A stretch of DNA of 64,000 nucleotides. It comes from CAYTGM01 sp964437365. Its GTDB lineage: Bacteria > Sumerlaeota > Sumerlaeia > SLMS01. Both the position numbers and the translations under genes were made by a program. The stretch lies in contig CAYTGM010000014.1 of assembly GCA_964437365.1 (NCBI GenBank), positions 50,022 to 114,021 on the forward strand, read 5' to 3'. The notes beneath the pieces were generated by a model that was not told the origin of the DNA, did not search any database, and saw nothing but the letters and a program-made list of their open reading frames with translations. Below, piece by piece: positions 55,029 to 63,391 of the stretch; within the stretch, counting starts at the first letter, position 1, and each line of letters opens with the position of its first letter.

Positions 55029-55125
55029 GGAGTCGTTCCTGACGGGGACAAATTACCGGCAAGGTAGGATTGGATGGGCGACGGCTCAATGAGAATAGAA
55101 GTGGTGCGTTGTATCGTCGAATAAA

Positions 55126-56052
55126 TTATTTAACTTCGTCGGGATTACCGAAAAGTTCGTGCACGCTCTCGAGTCGTTCACGACGTTTCTGATTCTGTGA
55201 ATTCGACCTCGGAAGAAGCCATTGGGGAAGGAGGCACTTAAGGATCGCTCTTTCAAAGAGCAAAATCACGACAATGAAGACGAAAGAAGCATAAAAGGGA
55301 AGTAAGAGGAGTACCATAATGCCTGCTATAGGAAAGACTAGCCCGAACGGATATCTCCTTATTCTATCCCAGTTCCAGGACGACTTTGAATTCAGCGTGA
55401 AGAACAGGCGATCCCCGCTTATAACCGCCTTTCTTTCACTCGAAAGACCCGTAAAGTGTGCATAGAAATAGTAGGATAAAATTGTAATGATGAGAGTGAT
55501 AATCAATAGATATGAATCGAGTGGTAGTCCAAAAAATACCAGATCGTTTTTTACAGCAGTGAATATCCAAAAGGCAAAGCCGAGAAGCATGCTCGGCAGG
55601 AAAACAAGTAGATAGATCGAGCACTGTCGCAGGTAATCCCACCGATAGGCAATATACGACGTTGCCGGATTGATACCGGCGATATAGAGATCGAGAAGAA
55701 GTCTGCTATCCTTCAGTTATTGGAAGTCAAGATACGATAGCCATGTTCCCGTGATGAACCAAAGAAGATAGAAGATAATCGAAATCGCAGCAATTACGAT
55801 CAAAATAAGATCATGGTGCACAAAGAGATAGACAGGAACCCATAGGATAAACTGTAGCAGGAGAAAGATCATGTAGAGTGGAATTCGCCCTAGATAATGT
55901 GGTGACTTGCTCGAAAGGCTTCGTCTATAAAGAGGATGTTCCAGAATCTCTTCTCTCCAGGCAGAGAAAATACGTTCCTTTTTACGTCTTTCTATCTCCT
56001 CCATGGGAGGAATGTGGGGCTGTTTCACAGGCTTGGACATGTTGTTAGTCAT
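55126..56052 (-). pseudogene. NPLYL-family membrane protein interrupted by an in-frame stop
   Basis: One continuous reading frame is broken only by TAA at 55717-55719. The first 111 codons carry the family N-terminus (EEILEHPLYRRSL) and two membrane segments. After the stop the same frame stays open for 197 codons, starting LKDSRLLLDLYIAGI, which lines up with LRESGLFEDLLVAGW and LRNKGLLRDLLATGY in the upstream paralogs. Joined, it gives about 309 codons, like the 292-residue paralog. A recent nonsense mutation, a sequencing error or stop readthrough are all possible. It overlaps the upstream gene by 8 bp. Confidence 0.8.
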
Positions 56053-56842
56053 CTATACGGAAGAAGCGGTTGAGGACTACTTCGTGCGTAGGAGTGGTCG
56101 AGTAGACAATGAGGACTGCTCCAACAACACAGCCGATCAGTAGGAAAAACAAAAAGAGCCATATATCGCCAAGGCCACTAATAAAGATATGCGAATAAAA
56201 AGCTATGGCTAAGATGGACGCCATAGCGACTTGAAATATCCCCCGATAATAAGGACTATTTGTCATCAGCATCAGTGTCTCGAATGGTGTAAGTTGCGCT
56301 GACTTTATTCGATGGTACCGAAAAGTATAGAAAAGCCATGGAGGACTCAGTTGGAATGAGATTAGGAGAGAGAGCAGGAGGTGATCAGACCAGGAGGAGG
56401 AATTAGGAGCAGTAGAGAAAATGAAGAGATGAATGAATACTATGGCAATGAATTCAGGGTAAAAGTGCGTACCAGCCCTGTAGGAAAAATAGAGCTCCGC
56501 GGGCGTATACCCGGTAGCAAGGAGATCCCTGAGCAACCCCTTGTTCCTTAATTCAATCAGTCGATTGTCAAAATAAACTGTCATCAACAACCACCATGTT
56601 ACTGCTACGAATAAGATAATAATCGGAAGAAAGTTTTGAAACCGTGTTTTGTCGAAAACTAAGAGCATCAGTATACACAACGCGACCGCTACCAATCCGC
56701 CTCCCCAGGTCATGAGAAGTCCTGCCGGCCACCCACGCGGCTCCTTCCCCCGCTCACGAAGGTAGAGGGGGCTTGTGATGACACGCTGCTTGTCTAATCT
56801 AGTGGTCTGGGGCATCGCTTTGAGTTTGCCAAACACTTTCAT
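56045..56842 (-). CDS. NPLYL-family multi-pass membrane protein
   Basis: 265 residues, start ATG 56842 or more likely ATG 56818 (MPQTTRLDK). After a short cytoplasmic N-terminus with TSPLYLRERGKEPRG it has two membrane segments (~35-90), a cytoplasmic helix with LRNKGLLRDLLATGYTPAEL (~100-120) and four more membrane segments. The helix resembles the coupling region of ABC-2-type permeases (short R-x-x-G-x-L-E-x-L-L-x-T-P pattern), so a permease-like role is possible, but no matching ATPase is next to it on this strand. It overlaps its neighbours on both sides, indicating tight translational coupling. Confidence 0.75.
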   Translation of the reverse strand: MKVFGKLKAMPQTTRLDKQRVITSPLYLRERGKEPRGWPAGLLMTWGGGLVAVALCILMLLVFDKTRFQNFLPIIILFVAVTWWLLMTVYFDNRLIELRNKGLLRDLLATGYTPAELYFSYRAGTHFYPEFIAIVFIHLFIFSTAPNSSSWSDHLLLSLLISFQLSPPWLFYTFRYHRIKSAQLTPFETLMLMTNSPYYRGIFQVAMASILAIAFYSHIFISGLGDIWLFLFFLLIGCVVGAVLIVYSTTPTHEVVLNRFFRIDD

Positions 56843-57215
56843 TCAGGATAAATTGCTTCAGTGCTTTTCTCGTGGAAGCAGCAGGAATATCTCTCTTGTT
56901 TGATTCTTTGTTCGCAAACAATAGAGTGAATCCTAAAGCTATGATAAAGAAGCACAGGCCAGAGAATGTGAAGACAACAAGTGTGATGGCCGACACAGGA
57001 ATCTTACTGTCTATCAGCATTTGCAGATAAGTGAGACCGATGCATACGACTAACCCTGTTAGCCCACCGATCCAGGTTAACTTCCAAAGGTACGGGTAGG
57101 ATCGCGGCTGTTTGCCGGATTCACGTAAATAAAGGGGGTTGGTATAGATTGACCGAACCTCTAAATCTCTACTTTTCAAAAGCTTAGATTCCCTACCCAC
57201 CAGATTTGAGTGCAA
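56799..57215 (-). CDS. NPLYL-family membrane protein, short form
   Basis: 138 residues. It has the family N-terminus (SIYTNPLYLRESGKQPRS) and two membrane segments (LTWIGGLTGLVVCIGLTYL and the following one), but then ends after a charged stretch, without the LRESG-LLxAG helix and the later membrane segments of its paralogs. No frameshift restoring the rest was found in the other frames, so it is either a real half-length subunit or a deletion product. It overlaps the upstream gene by 23 bp and the downstream gene by 44 bp. Confidence 0.65.
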   Translation of the reverse strand: MHSNLVGRESKLLKSRDLEVRSIYTNPLYLRESGKQPRSYPYLWKLTWIGGLTGLVVCIGLTYLQMLIDSKIPVSAITLVVFTFSGLCFFIIALGFTLLFANKESNKRDIPAASTRKALKQFILNESVWQTQSDAPDH

Positions 57216-58071
57216 ATTGATACAAGATTTTCAATTGCTGAGGTCCCTGCTTGATGACACGGGCCTCTTTGAAAGCGATGACTCCAACTAAACCCATGAA
57301 CGAGGTAAGACCAAGAAAAGAATTCGGGGTCTTACTACTCAGTGAATAGACAAACATAAAGCTGAAACACAAAATCAGAACTCTATTGGCTAGAATGTGT
57401 AGCATTGTCCTGTTTTGGAAAAGAATCAATTCGCCGTAACTGAGATGGAGATTGAACCTCTTTCTTAGACAGGGTGTATACCGGAAGTGATCGATGAGTG
57501 TCGGAATACTGATCGCAAGGAGGATGATCATGAGAAACAGGGAATAAGCTGGGAGACAGGTAAGGATGATGATCACAAAGACACAGAAAATGCACCCCTG
57601 AAAGTGAGAAGTCGAGGCCATGTAAGCAATATAGACTTCTTCAGGTTTCCATCCTGCCACCAGGAGATCTTCGAATAACCCGCTCTCTCTTAGTTTGAGC
57701 AGCCGCTGATATTTCACAAGGACTCGATTGATGTACCAGATTATCATCATGGCAAAGACCATGATGGCGGCGTAATCCAGCAGACCTGCTCCATCAAGAA
57801 TAAGCAGGCCGAGGAGGCTGAGACAGGCGGCAATGGCTCCTCCGGGAACTGTTACAAACCATAGCCAGGAAGGTTTATCGGAAAGCCTCCCACTCTCCCA
57901 CAGGTATAGGGGATTTTCGAGAATTCTCTCTTTTGGAATAACGAGCATTCTTAAATTATCTATTCTATCCGCCCTTGAGCAATGGTTTCGAGAATCCACC
58001 GATGGTGAAATCTGGGGCAACGGAAACCCAGTTGGCTCGGGGGCGCTCCAAAGGTCTTCAAAATCTTCCAA
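57193..58071 (-). CDS. NPLYL-family multi-pass membrane protein, first of cluster
   Basis: 292 residues if started at TTG 58071; ATG 57948 (MLVIPKERILENPLY) gives 251 residues, matching the family N-terminus better. Features are ENPLYLWESGRLS, two membrane segments, the helix LRESGLFEDLLVAGWKPEEV, and about four later membrane segments. The family looks like ABC-2-type permeases or a related membrane scaffold. It is divergent from the OppD-type ATPase gene 55 bp away. It is the head of four overlapping paralogs, followed by the sulfotransferase. The substrate is unknown. Confidence 0.75.
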   Translation of the reverse strand: MEDFEDLWSAPEPTGFPLPQISPSVDSRNHCSRADRIDNLRMLVIPKERILENPLYLWESGRLSDKPSWLWFVTVPGGAIAACLSLLGLLILDGAGLLDYAAIMVFAMMIIWYINRVLVKYQRLLKLRESGLFEDLLVAGWKPEEVYIAYMASTSHFQGCIFCVFVIIILTCLPAYSLFLMIILLAISIPTLIDHFRYTPCLRKRFNLHLSYGELILFQNRTMLHILANRVLILCFSFMFVYSLSSKTPNSFLGLTSFMGLVGVIAFKEARVIKQGPQQLKILYQFALKSGG

Positions 58072-58125
58072 TTCCCTCTCGACAGGCTTGCACCACAGAA
58101 TTCAGCATGTGAGGGTAAGTTATCA

Positions 58126-59226
58126 GTGATGGAAAGCGAAGCATCAACTATGTCTGAAAACGTGGAAACTCAGGAAGCTCCGGCTGAAGATAAGAAAGCC
58201 GCCAGGCCAATCCTTGAAATTAAAGATTTGAAGACCTACTTTTATGGGCAGGACTCCGTCGCCAAGGCTGTTGATGGGGTCAGTTATACGGTCGGTGAAG
58301 GCCGAACGCTCGGGATTGTGGGCGAATCAGGGTCGGGTAAGTCAGTGACAGCTCTTTCGGTCATGCAGCTGGTTCAAAAACCTGCAGGGAAGATTGTCAG
58401 TGGTGAGATTAACTTTCGAGGAAAAGATCTGCTGAAGCTGAAAGAACGCGAAATGCGCAAGATCCGCGGAAACAGTATTTCGATGATCTTTCAGGAGCCC
58501 ATGACTTCCCTTAACCCCGTCTTCACTGTCGGTGATCAGATCGCTGAGGTTTTTCGCATCCATCGGAAAATGAAGAAGAAGGAAGCCCTTCAGGAAGCAG
58601 CCAGGATGCTCGATCTTGTGCGTATTCCTGCTCCCAAGCGACGTGTTCATGAGTATCCTCATCAGATGTCCGGCGGCATGCGTCAGCGTGTGATGATTGC
58701 CATGGCGCTTGCCTGTAATCCGGATCTGTTGATCGCTGACGAGCCAACCACGGCTCTTGATGTAACAGTGCAGGCTCAGATCCTGGATCTGATGGCCAAA
58801 TTGAAAGAGGAGTATGGCTCTTCCATTCTGATGATCACGCATGACCTTGGAGTTATCGCCGAGATCAGTGATGAAGTCGCCGTGATGTACGCAGGACAGA
58901 TCGTTGAATATGCATCAACCGACAGTCTCTTCGAAACGCCGTTGCATCCCTACACGATGGGTCTACTTGATTCTCGACCAAAATTGACAGACATTGCAAA
59001 CAACATCAGATTGAAGCCGATTCAGGGAATGGTGCCGGGGCCGGCAAACCATCCATCAGGTTGCCGTTTCCATACGCGCTGCCCTTACTCGACCGAGCGT
59101 TGTCACAAAGAAGATCCAGAATCTCGCGAGCTGCGCCCGGGGCACACGGTTACCTGCCACTATGCAGAGGAAATACTTTCCGGTGAGATGAAGAAGCACT
59201 CTGCCGAAGATCAAAGTGTTGGTTAA
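58126..59226 (+). CDS. Oligopeptide/dipeptide ABC transporter ATP-binding protein (OppD/DppD type)
   Basis: 366 residues; start GTG 58126 or ATG 58129. An N-terminal ~30-residue Glu/Ala-rich extension precedes the ATPase: Walker A GIVGESGSGKSVTALS (~64-79), Q-loop MIFQEPMTSLNPVF, signature MSGGMRQRVMIAMAL, Walker B LLIADEPTTALDVT and H-loop MITHDLG. The oligo_HPY tail is present, with the cysteines GCRFHTRCPYSTERC that bind an Fe-S cluster in some OppD proteins. The permeases, binding protein and OppF partner are not beside it, so it may serve a transporter encoded elsewhere. Confidence 0.92.
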   Translation: MMESEASTMSENVETQEAPAEDKKAARPILEIKDLKTYFYGQDSVAKAVDGVSYTVGEGRTLGIVGESGSGKSVTALSVMQLVQKPAGKIVSGEINFRGKDLLKLKEREMRKIRGNSISMIFQEPMTSLNPVFTVGDQIAEVFRIHRKMKKKEALQEAARMLDLVRIPAPKRRVHEYPHQMSGGMRQRVMIAMALACNPDLLIADEPTTALDVTVQAQILDLMAKLKEEYGSSILMITHDLGVIAEISDEVAVMYAGQIVEYASTDSLFETPLHPYTMGLLDSRPKLTDIANNIRLKPIQGMVPGPANHPSGCRFHTRCPYSTERCHKEDPESRELRPGHTVTCHYAEEILSGEMKKHSAEDQSVG

Positions 59227-59228
59227 GC

Positions 59229-60383
59229 GTGTCTAGACAGGTTACCTTTGCGGGAGTAGTGCTCCTTTCGACATCAATTCTTACCAATAATATCTATGCG
59301 GATGAATCGGCCGAGGTTGAGCTTCGGCATGAGCAGGGAACTATTGACCATCCACTTGTTTCCTTTGCTGGGTCCTATCGCAAGGCTGTCATATTTCTTC
59401 CGCCAGAGCTTACGTCCGACAAGGAATGGGTTGGATATATGTTCGACCCAATGTCTGGGGATATTTACAAGAGTCTGGAACCTCAGGTCGATGTGATCAC
59501 GGCTCTAAGCTGTTCTGATATGATTCCCTGGGAGTATGAGAAACAGGAACGAGAAAGTGAAGATGAATCAGAAGACGACGAGGTCGTTGATTCGACTCGC
59601 GCAGAAATTCAGGCAATTTGGGGAGAGTCTGACTGGATAGAGAAAATCGCCGTTGGCAGTGATGATGGGAAGGTTGAAATCTGGGATGTTGATGGCTCAG
59701 GAGTTTCGACTGTCCACTCTCTATTTAGTCAACCGATTCGTTCTTTATCTCTTTCTGAAGAGGGAGATCTCATCATTGCAGGAACAGACTCTGGAGAAGT
59801 CAAAGTATGGGATATACAATCAGCGAAGAGTATCTATCAAATTGATAATGAGAAACATGCAGTCACAGCAGTCGAGTTTCTTAGTGGTCGACTGGAGGCG
59901 GCGATTGGTTTTGAGAACGGGGAGGTTTATCAGACCAACTGGTTTTCCGGAACGCTGTTGGGCCGTTATCAAATAGATAGCTGGCCGGTAAACTGTCTTT
60001 CCTATAATAACGTTTCAGAGAGTCTCATCTATGGTGATGAATCCGGAATGGTCTATATGCTGGAACCCCTGCGTGATTCTTCTCAAACGTCTCTTCCCGT
60101 TCACGGGAATAGAGTTCTTTTTGCGGGTAATCGTTCATGGAGTCCCGACTGGTTTCTGCTGACTACGGAAGAACTCGTTATTCTTTCAGAGAACGGTCAT
60201 GTGAAGTATTCTGAAAACCTTCGAGATTTACAACCCAGGTCAATGTCATTAGCGAGTGATCGTTCATGGGCGCTGATTTCTGGTCGATCAGGTGTGATTC
60301 TCTACAATTTGGATCAGCGTGCTGTTAAAAGAACATTTCCTGAACTCCTTCCTCGAAACATGACAAATAGTTTTAATCATTGA
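59229..60383 (+). CDS. Secreted WD40-like beta-propeller protein
   Basis: 384 residues from GTG 59229, 2 bp after the ABC ATPase stop. A signal peptide ends near NNIYA. A very acidic stretch (RESEDESEDDEVVD, ~100) is followed by WD40-type blades (KIAVGSDDGKVEIWDV, LIIAGTDSGEVKVWDI, EAAIGFENGEVYQ, SLIYGDESGMVYML), enough for about six or seven blades. WD40 propellers bind proteins rather than catalyse reactions. The close spacing suggests co-transcription with the ATPase, but a shared function is not evident. Confidence 0.8.
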   Translation: MSRQVTFAGVVLLSTSILTNNIYADESAEVELRHEQGTIDHPLVSFAGSYRKAVIFLPPELTSDKEWVGYMFDPMSGDIYKSLEPQVDVITALSCSDMIPWEYEKQERESEDESEDDEVVDSTRAEIQAIWGESDWIEKIAVGSDDGKVEIWDVDGSGVSTVHSLFSQPIRSLSLSEEGDLIIAGTDSGEVKVWDIQSAKSIYQIDNEKHAVTAVEFLSGRLEAAIGFENGEVYQTNWFSGTLLGRYQIDSWPVNCLSYNNVSESLIYGDESGMVYMLEPLRDSSQTSLPVHGNRVLFAGNRSWSPDWFLLTTEELVILSENGHVKYSENLRDLQPRSMSLASDRSWALISGRSGVILYNLDQRAVKRTFPELLPRNMTNSFNH

Positions 60384-60447
60384 TCCGGGCCTAATCTTGC
60401 TCCAGACTATTAGAGTCAGAAAATCTTTGATGACTTGGAGTTACATT

Positions 60448-61368
60448 ATGTTCCCCGCAGAAAACTATACACCAGCAAATATACTCAGACGGCGCGAGAT
60501 GCCCATTGTGAATTCTTCAACTGAAGGTAAGCGCCTCGTACATCCCGCCCAGAGAGCACCGCGTATATTTGCAGATACAGCTGATATGTCTTACCTGGAA
60601 CCCCTGAAAGAAGCTGGTATCATCAATGGAGTGACCACAAACCCGACACTGCTCAAGAAAGCAGGTGCTTCTAATTGGAAAGAAGCCAAGAAGATGATGA
60701 AGGATATCTGTGACTTCATGGATCCACTTCCCGTTTCTCTGGAACTCACAGAACTGGAAAAGGATAAAATGATCGAACAGGCAACGGAGCTCCGTGAACT
60801 CGGTAATAATTCTGTTATCAAGGTACCTGTCGGAGGGTATCAGGCCATCGACGAAAAATTTGATGCACATACAGGGCTCAAGGTTATAAATGCCCTTTGG
60901 GAGAGAGATATACGTACCAATGCAACGTTGATCTTTAACTCGACTCAGGCTTACTGGGCTGCTCAGGCAGGTGCAACCTACGTGTCGCCTTTTCTTGGCC
61001 GGCTCGCCGACTATGCCTATAAGAACGATCATCCAGAGAGGCCTGATGGGAACTCTCTCTATTATATACAAAATCACAAGGACCCCGAGAAAACCCACAA
61101 CACGGAATACGTGGCCAGTGATGGAGAGCGTAAGAACATCGGAACGCGCCTTGTCCGTGAGATCGTTCAAATCTTCTGTAACTATGACATTCACACCGAG
61201 GTTCTTGCTGCAAGCTTTCGCAACTTCGCTCAGTTGTCTGAGAATCTACTCGCTGGAGCAGACATCCTCACTGTGCCTGGCGAGATTCTCATGAATGTTG
61301 CCGATCATCCTCTCAGCGACGAAGGTATGAAAAGGTTTGTGGAGGACGCCAAAACATTCTCGGACTAA
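60448..61368 (+). CDS. tal: Transaldolase (FSA/TalC-like, with insertion)
   Basis: 306 residues from ATG 60448, chosen because GGAG lies 7 nt upstream. It is a Schiff-base aldolase: IFADTADMSYLEPLKEAG, INGVTTNPTLLKKAG, the catalytic lysine in NSVIKVPVGG, NATLIFNSTQAYWAAQAGATYVSPFLGRLAD, and VLAASFRNFAQLSENLLAGAD. It exchanges dihydroxyacetone units between sugar phosphates in the non-oxidative pentose phosphate path, or acts as a fructose-6-phosphate aldolase. Compared with the ~220-residue TalC/FSA group it has an N-terminal extension of ~35 and an insertion of ~45 residues after GRLAD. The latter could lie at the active-site entrance or subunit interface. Confidence 0.9.
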   Translation: MFPAENYTPANILRRREMPIVNSSTEGKRLVHPAQRAPRIFADTADMSYLEPLKEAGIINGVTTNPTLLKKAGASNWKEAKKMMKDICDFMDPLPVSLELTELEKDKMIEQATELRELGNNSVIKVPVGGYQAIDEKFDAHTGLKVINALWERDIRTNATLIFNSTQAYWAAQAGATYVSPFLGRLADYAYKNDHPERPDGNSLYYIQNHKDPEKTHNTEYVASDGERKNIGTRLVREIVQIFCNYDIHTEVLAASFRNFAQLSENLLAGADILTVPGEILMNVADHPLSDEGMKRFVEDAKTFSD

Positions 61369-61375
61369 TTCCCCT

Positions 61376-63175
61376 CTAGTTGTTCTCGCTGCTATGCTCA
61401 ACAAGATAGAGAGGAAAAAAGAGAACATGAGAGTGTAGCAGCAAGTCTGGTTCGCGGTCGTATAGCTTCGGATACAGCTCCCTGGCTCGTTCAAGCCTGT
61501 TGACGCTGATCAGGGAGAACAAGTCAGGGTCAGGTGTGTTGGCAAAAGGTTTGAAGAAGGGGTGCCCATCTTCTGGGTCTATCCATCTATACTGAGGAAT
61601 ACCAAACGCACCTGGATAATTCAGACCATAGAGAAGGAGGTTTACCTCCTTGGCTTCAAACTCATCCAGAAGTTCCGCCGACTGGGGTATCGACTGGCCC
61701 CAGTCCGTTGAGCTTCCCTGGAAATACGCTGAGGCCTTGTAGGGCGTCGCAAAGAAAGGGTTGAAGTAGGTAGCGGGGTTGCTGGAAGCGAGGGCAAACT
61801 CGATTATATAAAGAATAGCCACGCCAGAAAGGACACTCCTCTCTCGTTCAATCTTTTGAGCAATTCCCCACAATACCAGTGCTGCGAGAATAACCAGAGG
61901 AAAGTAAATAAAGAGAAGGTATCGATGCCCGAGCCCTATTCCTGAATAGATAAGCATTGCAAGTATCGCCAGCGACCCTGAACACAAATAGAGTACACGC
62001 AGTCCTTGAAATCCAGAGCGCATCCCCCTCATCCCCTTTCTATTCCTCATAAAGAAGGCGAAGGGCCCCAAGATGATAACTATCAATAGCGTGACAGGCG
62101 TTTTCGCCAGAAGTGAGACAAAGTAGTAGCTGATCGGTACACGGGGTCTCAACTCTCCCATGAAAAAGTAAGAGCGACCTTCGAAGCCCGTCAGGTGGTT
62201 ATAGACAGCAAGAGAGCTCTCTGGAAGAACCTTCCAGGTCCAGAGTGAATGTGCAAGCCTTTGAACAAAAGACTCGCTCGTTGCATGCGCTTCCTGTGGA
62301 ATATATTTGTTGATTCCTGACGAGGGGATTTCACTTGTATAGTGAAATTGAAAACCCGTCAGCACCCAGGAGAGAAGTAGATATAAGATTACTGTTGAAA
62401 CGAGAATGGATGTCGCATGAAGTACTTTTCTCCGATTCTTAAGTATGGCGAATACCAACATGATAAGTAGAAAATAGAACCCCAGGTAAATGGATACGGT
62501 AATTTTGATCTGAGTTCCGATGCCTCCTGCGAGAACAAGCAGGATGCCTCTCTTGAGGTTGGGACGACATGTATAGATCCATGCAAAATAGGAGATCGCA
62601 GCAAAGAACAACAGCTGCGGTATGTCAAAGATCATCATAGCAGCGTAGCCAAGAAACTCGGGATAAAAAAGAAGCAGAGCAATCCCAAGGCAACGAATAA
62701 GATAGGGTGCTTTGAATTCCCTCAACCACAGATAGACAAATAAAGAGCAAAGCAAACCTGTGGCGATTCCCGCCAACCGACCCAGCAGAAGCGCGTTCCT
62801 TACATCGCTCGGTGGAGCCCCAAACAATACAGAGTAGCCATAGGATCCCTGATCTCCCCAGTAGAAGGTTGATCGCTCTGAATCCAACCCCCCAAGGCCT
62901 TCCAGATGCACCGGAAGCTGTTCGAACAGATAGACAGGCAGTGCGTAGAGGTACTTCATCAAAAGAGGATGTTCGGGATTCATCCGGAAGTCCTGAAAGG
63001 CAATATAGGAGAGGCCGGCGCCGAGATGGGGAATCTCATCCACACCGGCTGAGGTTGTCGCGGCGGTTTTCAGAGCAAATCCCAGCCAGATTGCCAGAAT
63101 CACGAGAAGGATCCCTACCCGTGCCCCCCGCGAGGAAGGTTGATCAAGAAGGTTCCGTTGAGGCTGCTTTTCCAT
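61376..63175 (-). CDS. GT-C fold membrane glycosyltransferase (PMT/ArnT-like)
   Basis: About 599 residues from ATG 63175 (an in-frame TTG at 63184 is less likely). It is multi-pass, with 10-12 membrane segments. The first periplasmic loop carries the acidic GT-C site GVDEIPHLGAGLSYI followed by RMNPEHPLLMKYL, the usual D-E...P-H-P-P/L pattern of dolichyl/polyprenyl-phosphate-sugar:protein or lipid glycosyltransferases. The C-terminal ~110 residues form a soluble periplasmic domain. Acceptor and sugar are unknown. It is convergent with the transaldolase gene, 8 bp away. With the WecA-type enzyme it points to surface-glycan modification. Confidence 0.82.
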   Translation of the reverse strand: MEKQPQRNLLDQPSSRGARVGILLVILAIWLGFALKTAATTSAGVDEIPHLGAGLSYIAFQDFRMNPEHPLLMKYLYALPVYLFEQLPVHLEGLGGLDSERSTFYWGDQGSYGYSVLFGAPPSDVRNALLLGRLAGIATGLLCSLFVYLWLREFKAPYLIRCLGIALLLFYPEFLGYAAMMIFDIPQLLFFAAISYFAWIYTCRPNLKRGILLVLAGGIGTQIKITVSIYLGFYFLLIMLVFAILKNRRKVLHATSILVSTVILYLLLSWVLTGFQFHYTSEIPSSGINKYIPQEAHATSESFVQRLAHSLWTWKVLPESSLAVYNHLTGFEGRSYFFMGELRPRVPISYYFVSLLAKTPVTLLIVIILGPFAFFMRNRKGMRGMRSGFQGLRVLYLCSGSLAILAMLIYSGIGLGHRYLLFIYFPLVILAALVLWGIAQKIERERSVLSGVAILYIIEFALASSNPATYFNPFFATPYKASAYFQGSSTDWGQSIPQSAELLDEFEAKEVNLLLYGLNYPGAFGIPQYRWIDPEDGHPFFKPFANTPDPDLFSLISVNRLERARELYPKLYDREPDLLLHSHVLFFPLYLVEHSSENN

Positions 63176-63251
63176 GGTTACCAATGCTTGTCCTGTCCTG
63201 TTCAGTCAGGAAGAGAAGCACGTTCATGGGAAGTGAGGGAAGAGAATTAAG

Positions 63252-63284
63252 TGGGGCGGACGACGAGATTTGAACCCGATACCG
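63252..63284 (-). other. tRNA 3'-end fragment (attachment site)
   Basis: Read on the minus strand it gives GGTATCGGGTTCAAATCTCG followed by TCGTCCGCCCCA, that is a T-arm with TTCAAAT loop, an acceptor strand and an encoded CCA end. No D-arm, anticodon arm or matching 5' acceptor (GCGGACG would pair) lies further along the minus strand, so only the 3' end of a tRNA (Leu- or Ser-like) is present. Next to a tyrosine recombinase gene this is the classic appearance of an att site. Confidence 0.7.
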
Positions 63285-63336
63285 TGCTAGTCAACAACTG
63301 AAATGACTTGACTTACGATAGTTAAGAATTCCTTAT

Positions 63337-63355
63337 TTGTCACAAGTTGTCACAA
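63337..63355. repeat. Tandem TTGTCACAA sites before the integrase
   Basis: TTGTCACAA occurs twice, one position apart (63337-63345 and 63347-63355), between the tRNA fragment and the recombinase start. Near-palindromic repeats here could be recombinase or excisionase arm-binding sites. Confidence 0.4.
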
Positions 63356-63391
63356 TACTCGGATGCAGCACAAATAAAGGACATTTTCACA

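Noticed and set aside
56840..56960. A frameshift as the cause of the short NPLYL protein
   Set aside because: Other frames past residue 120 do not restore the conserved LRESG helix, so truncation by deletion or a genuinely short protein is more likely.
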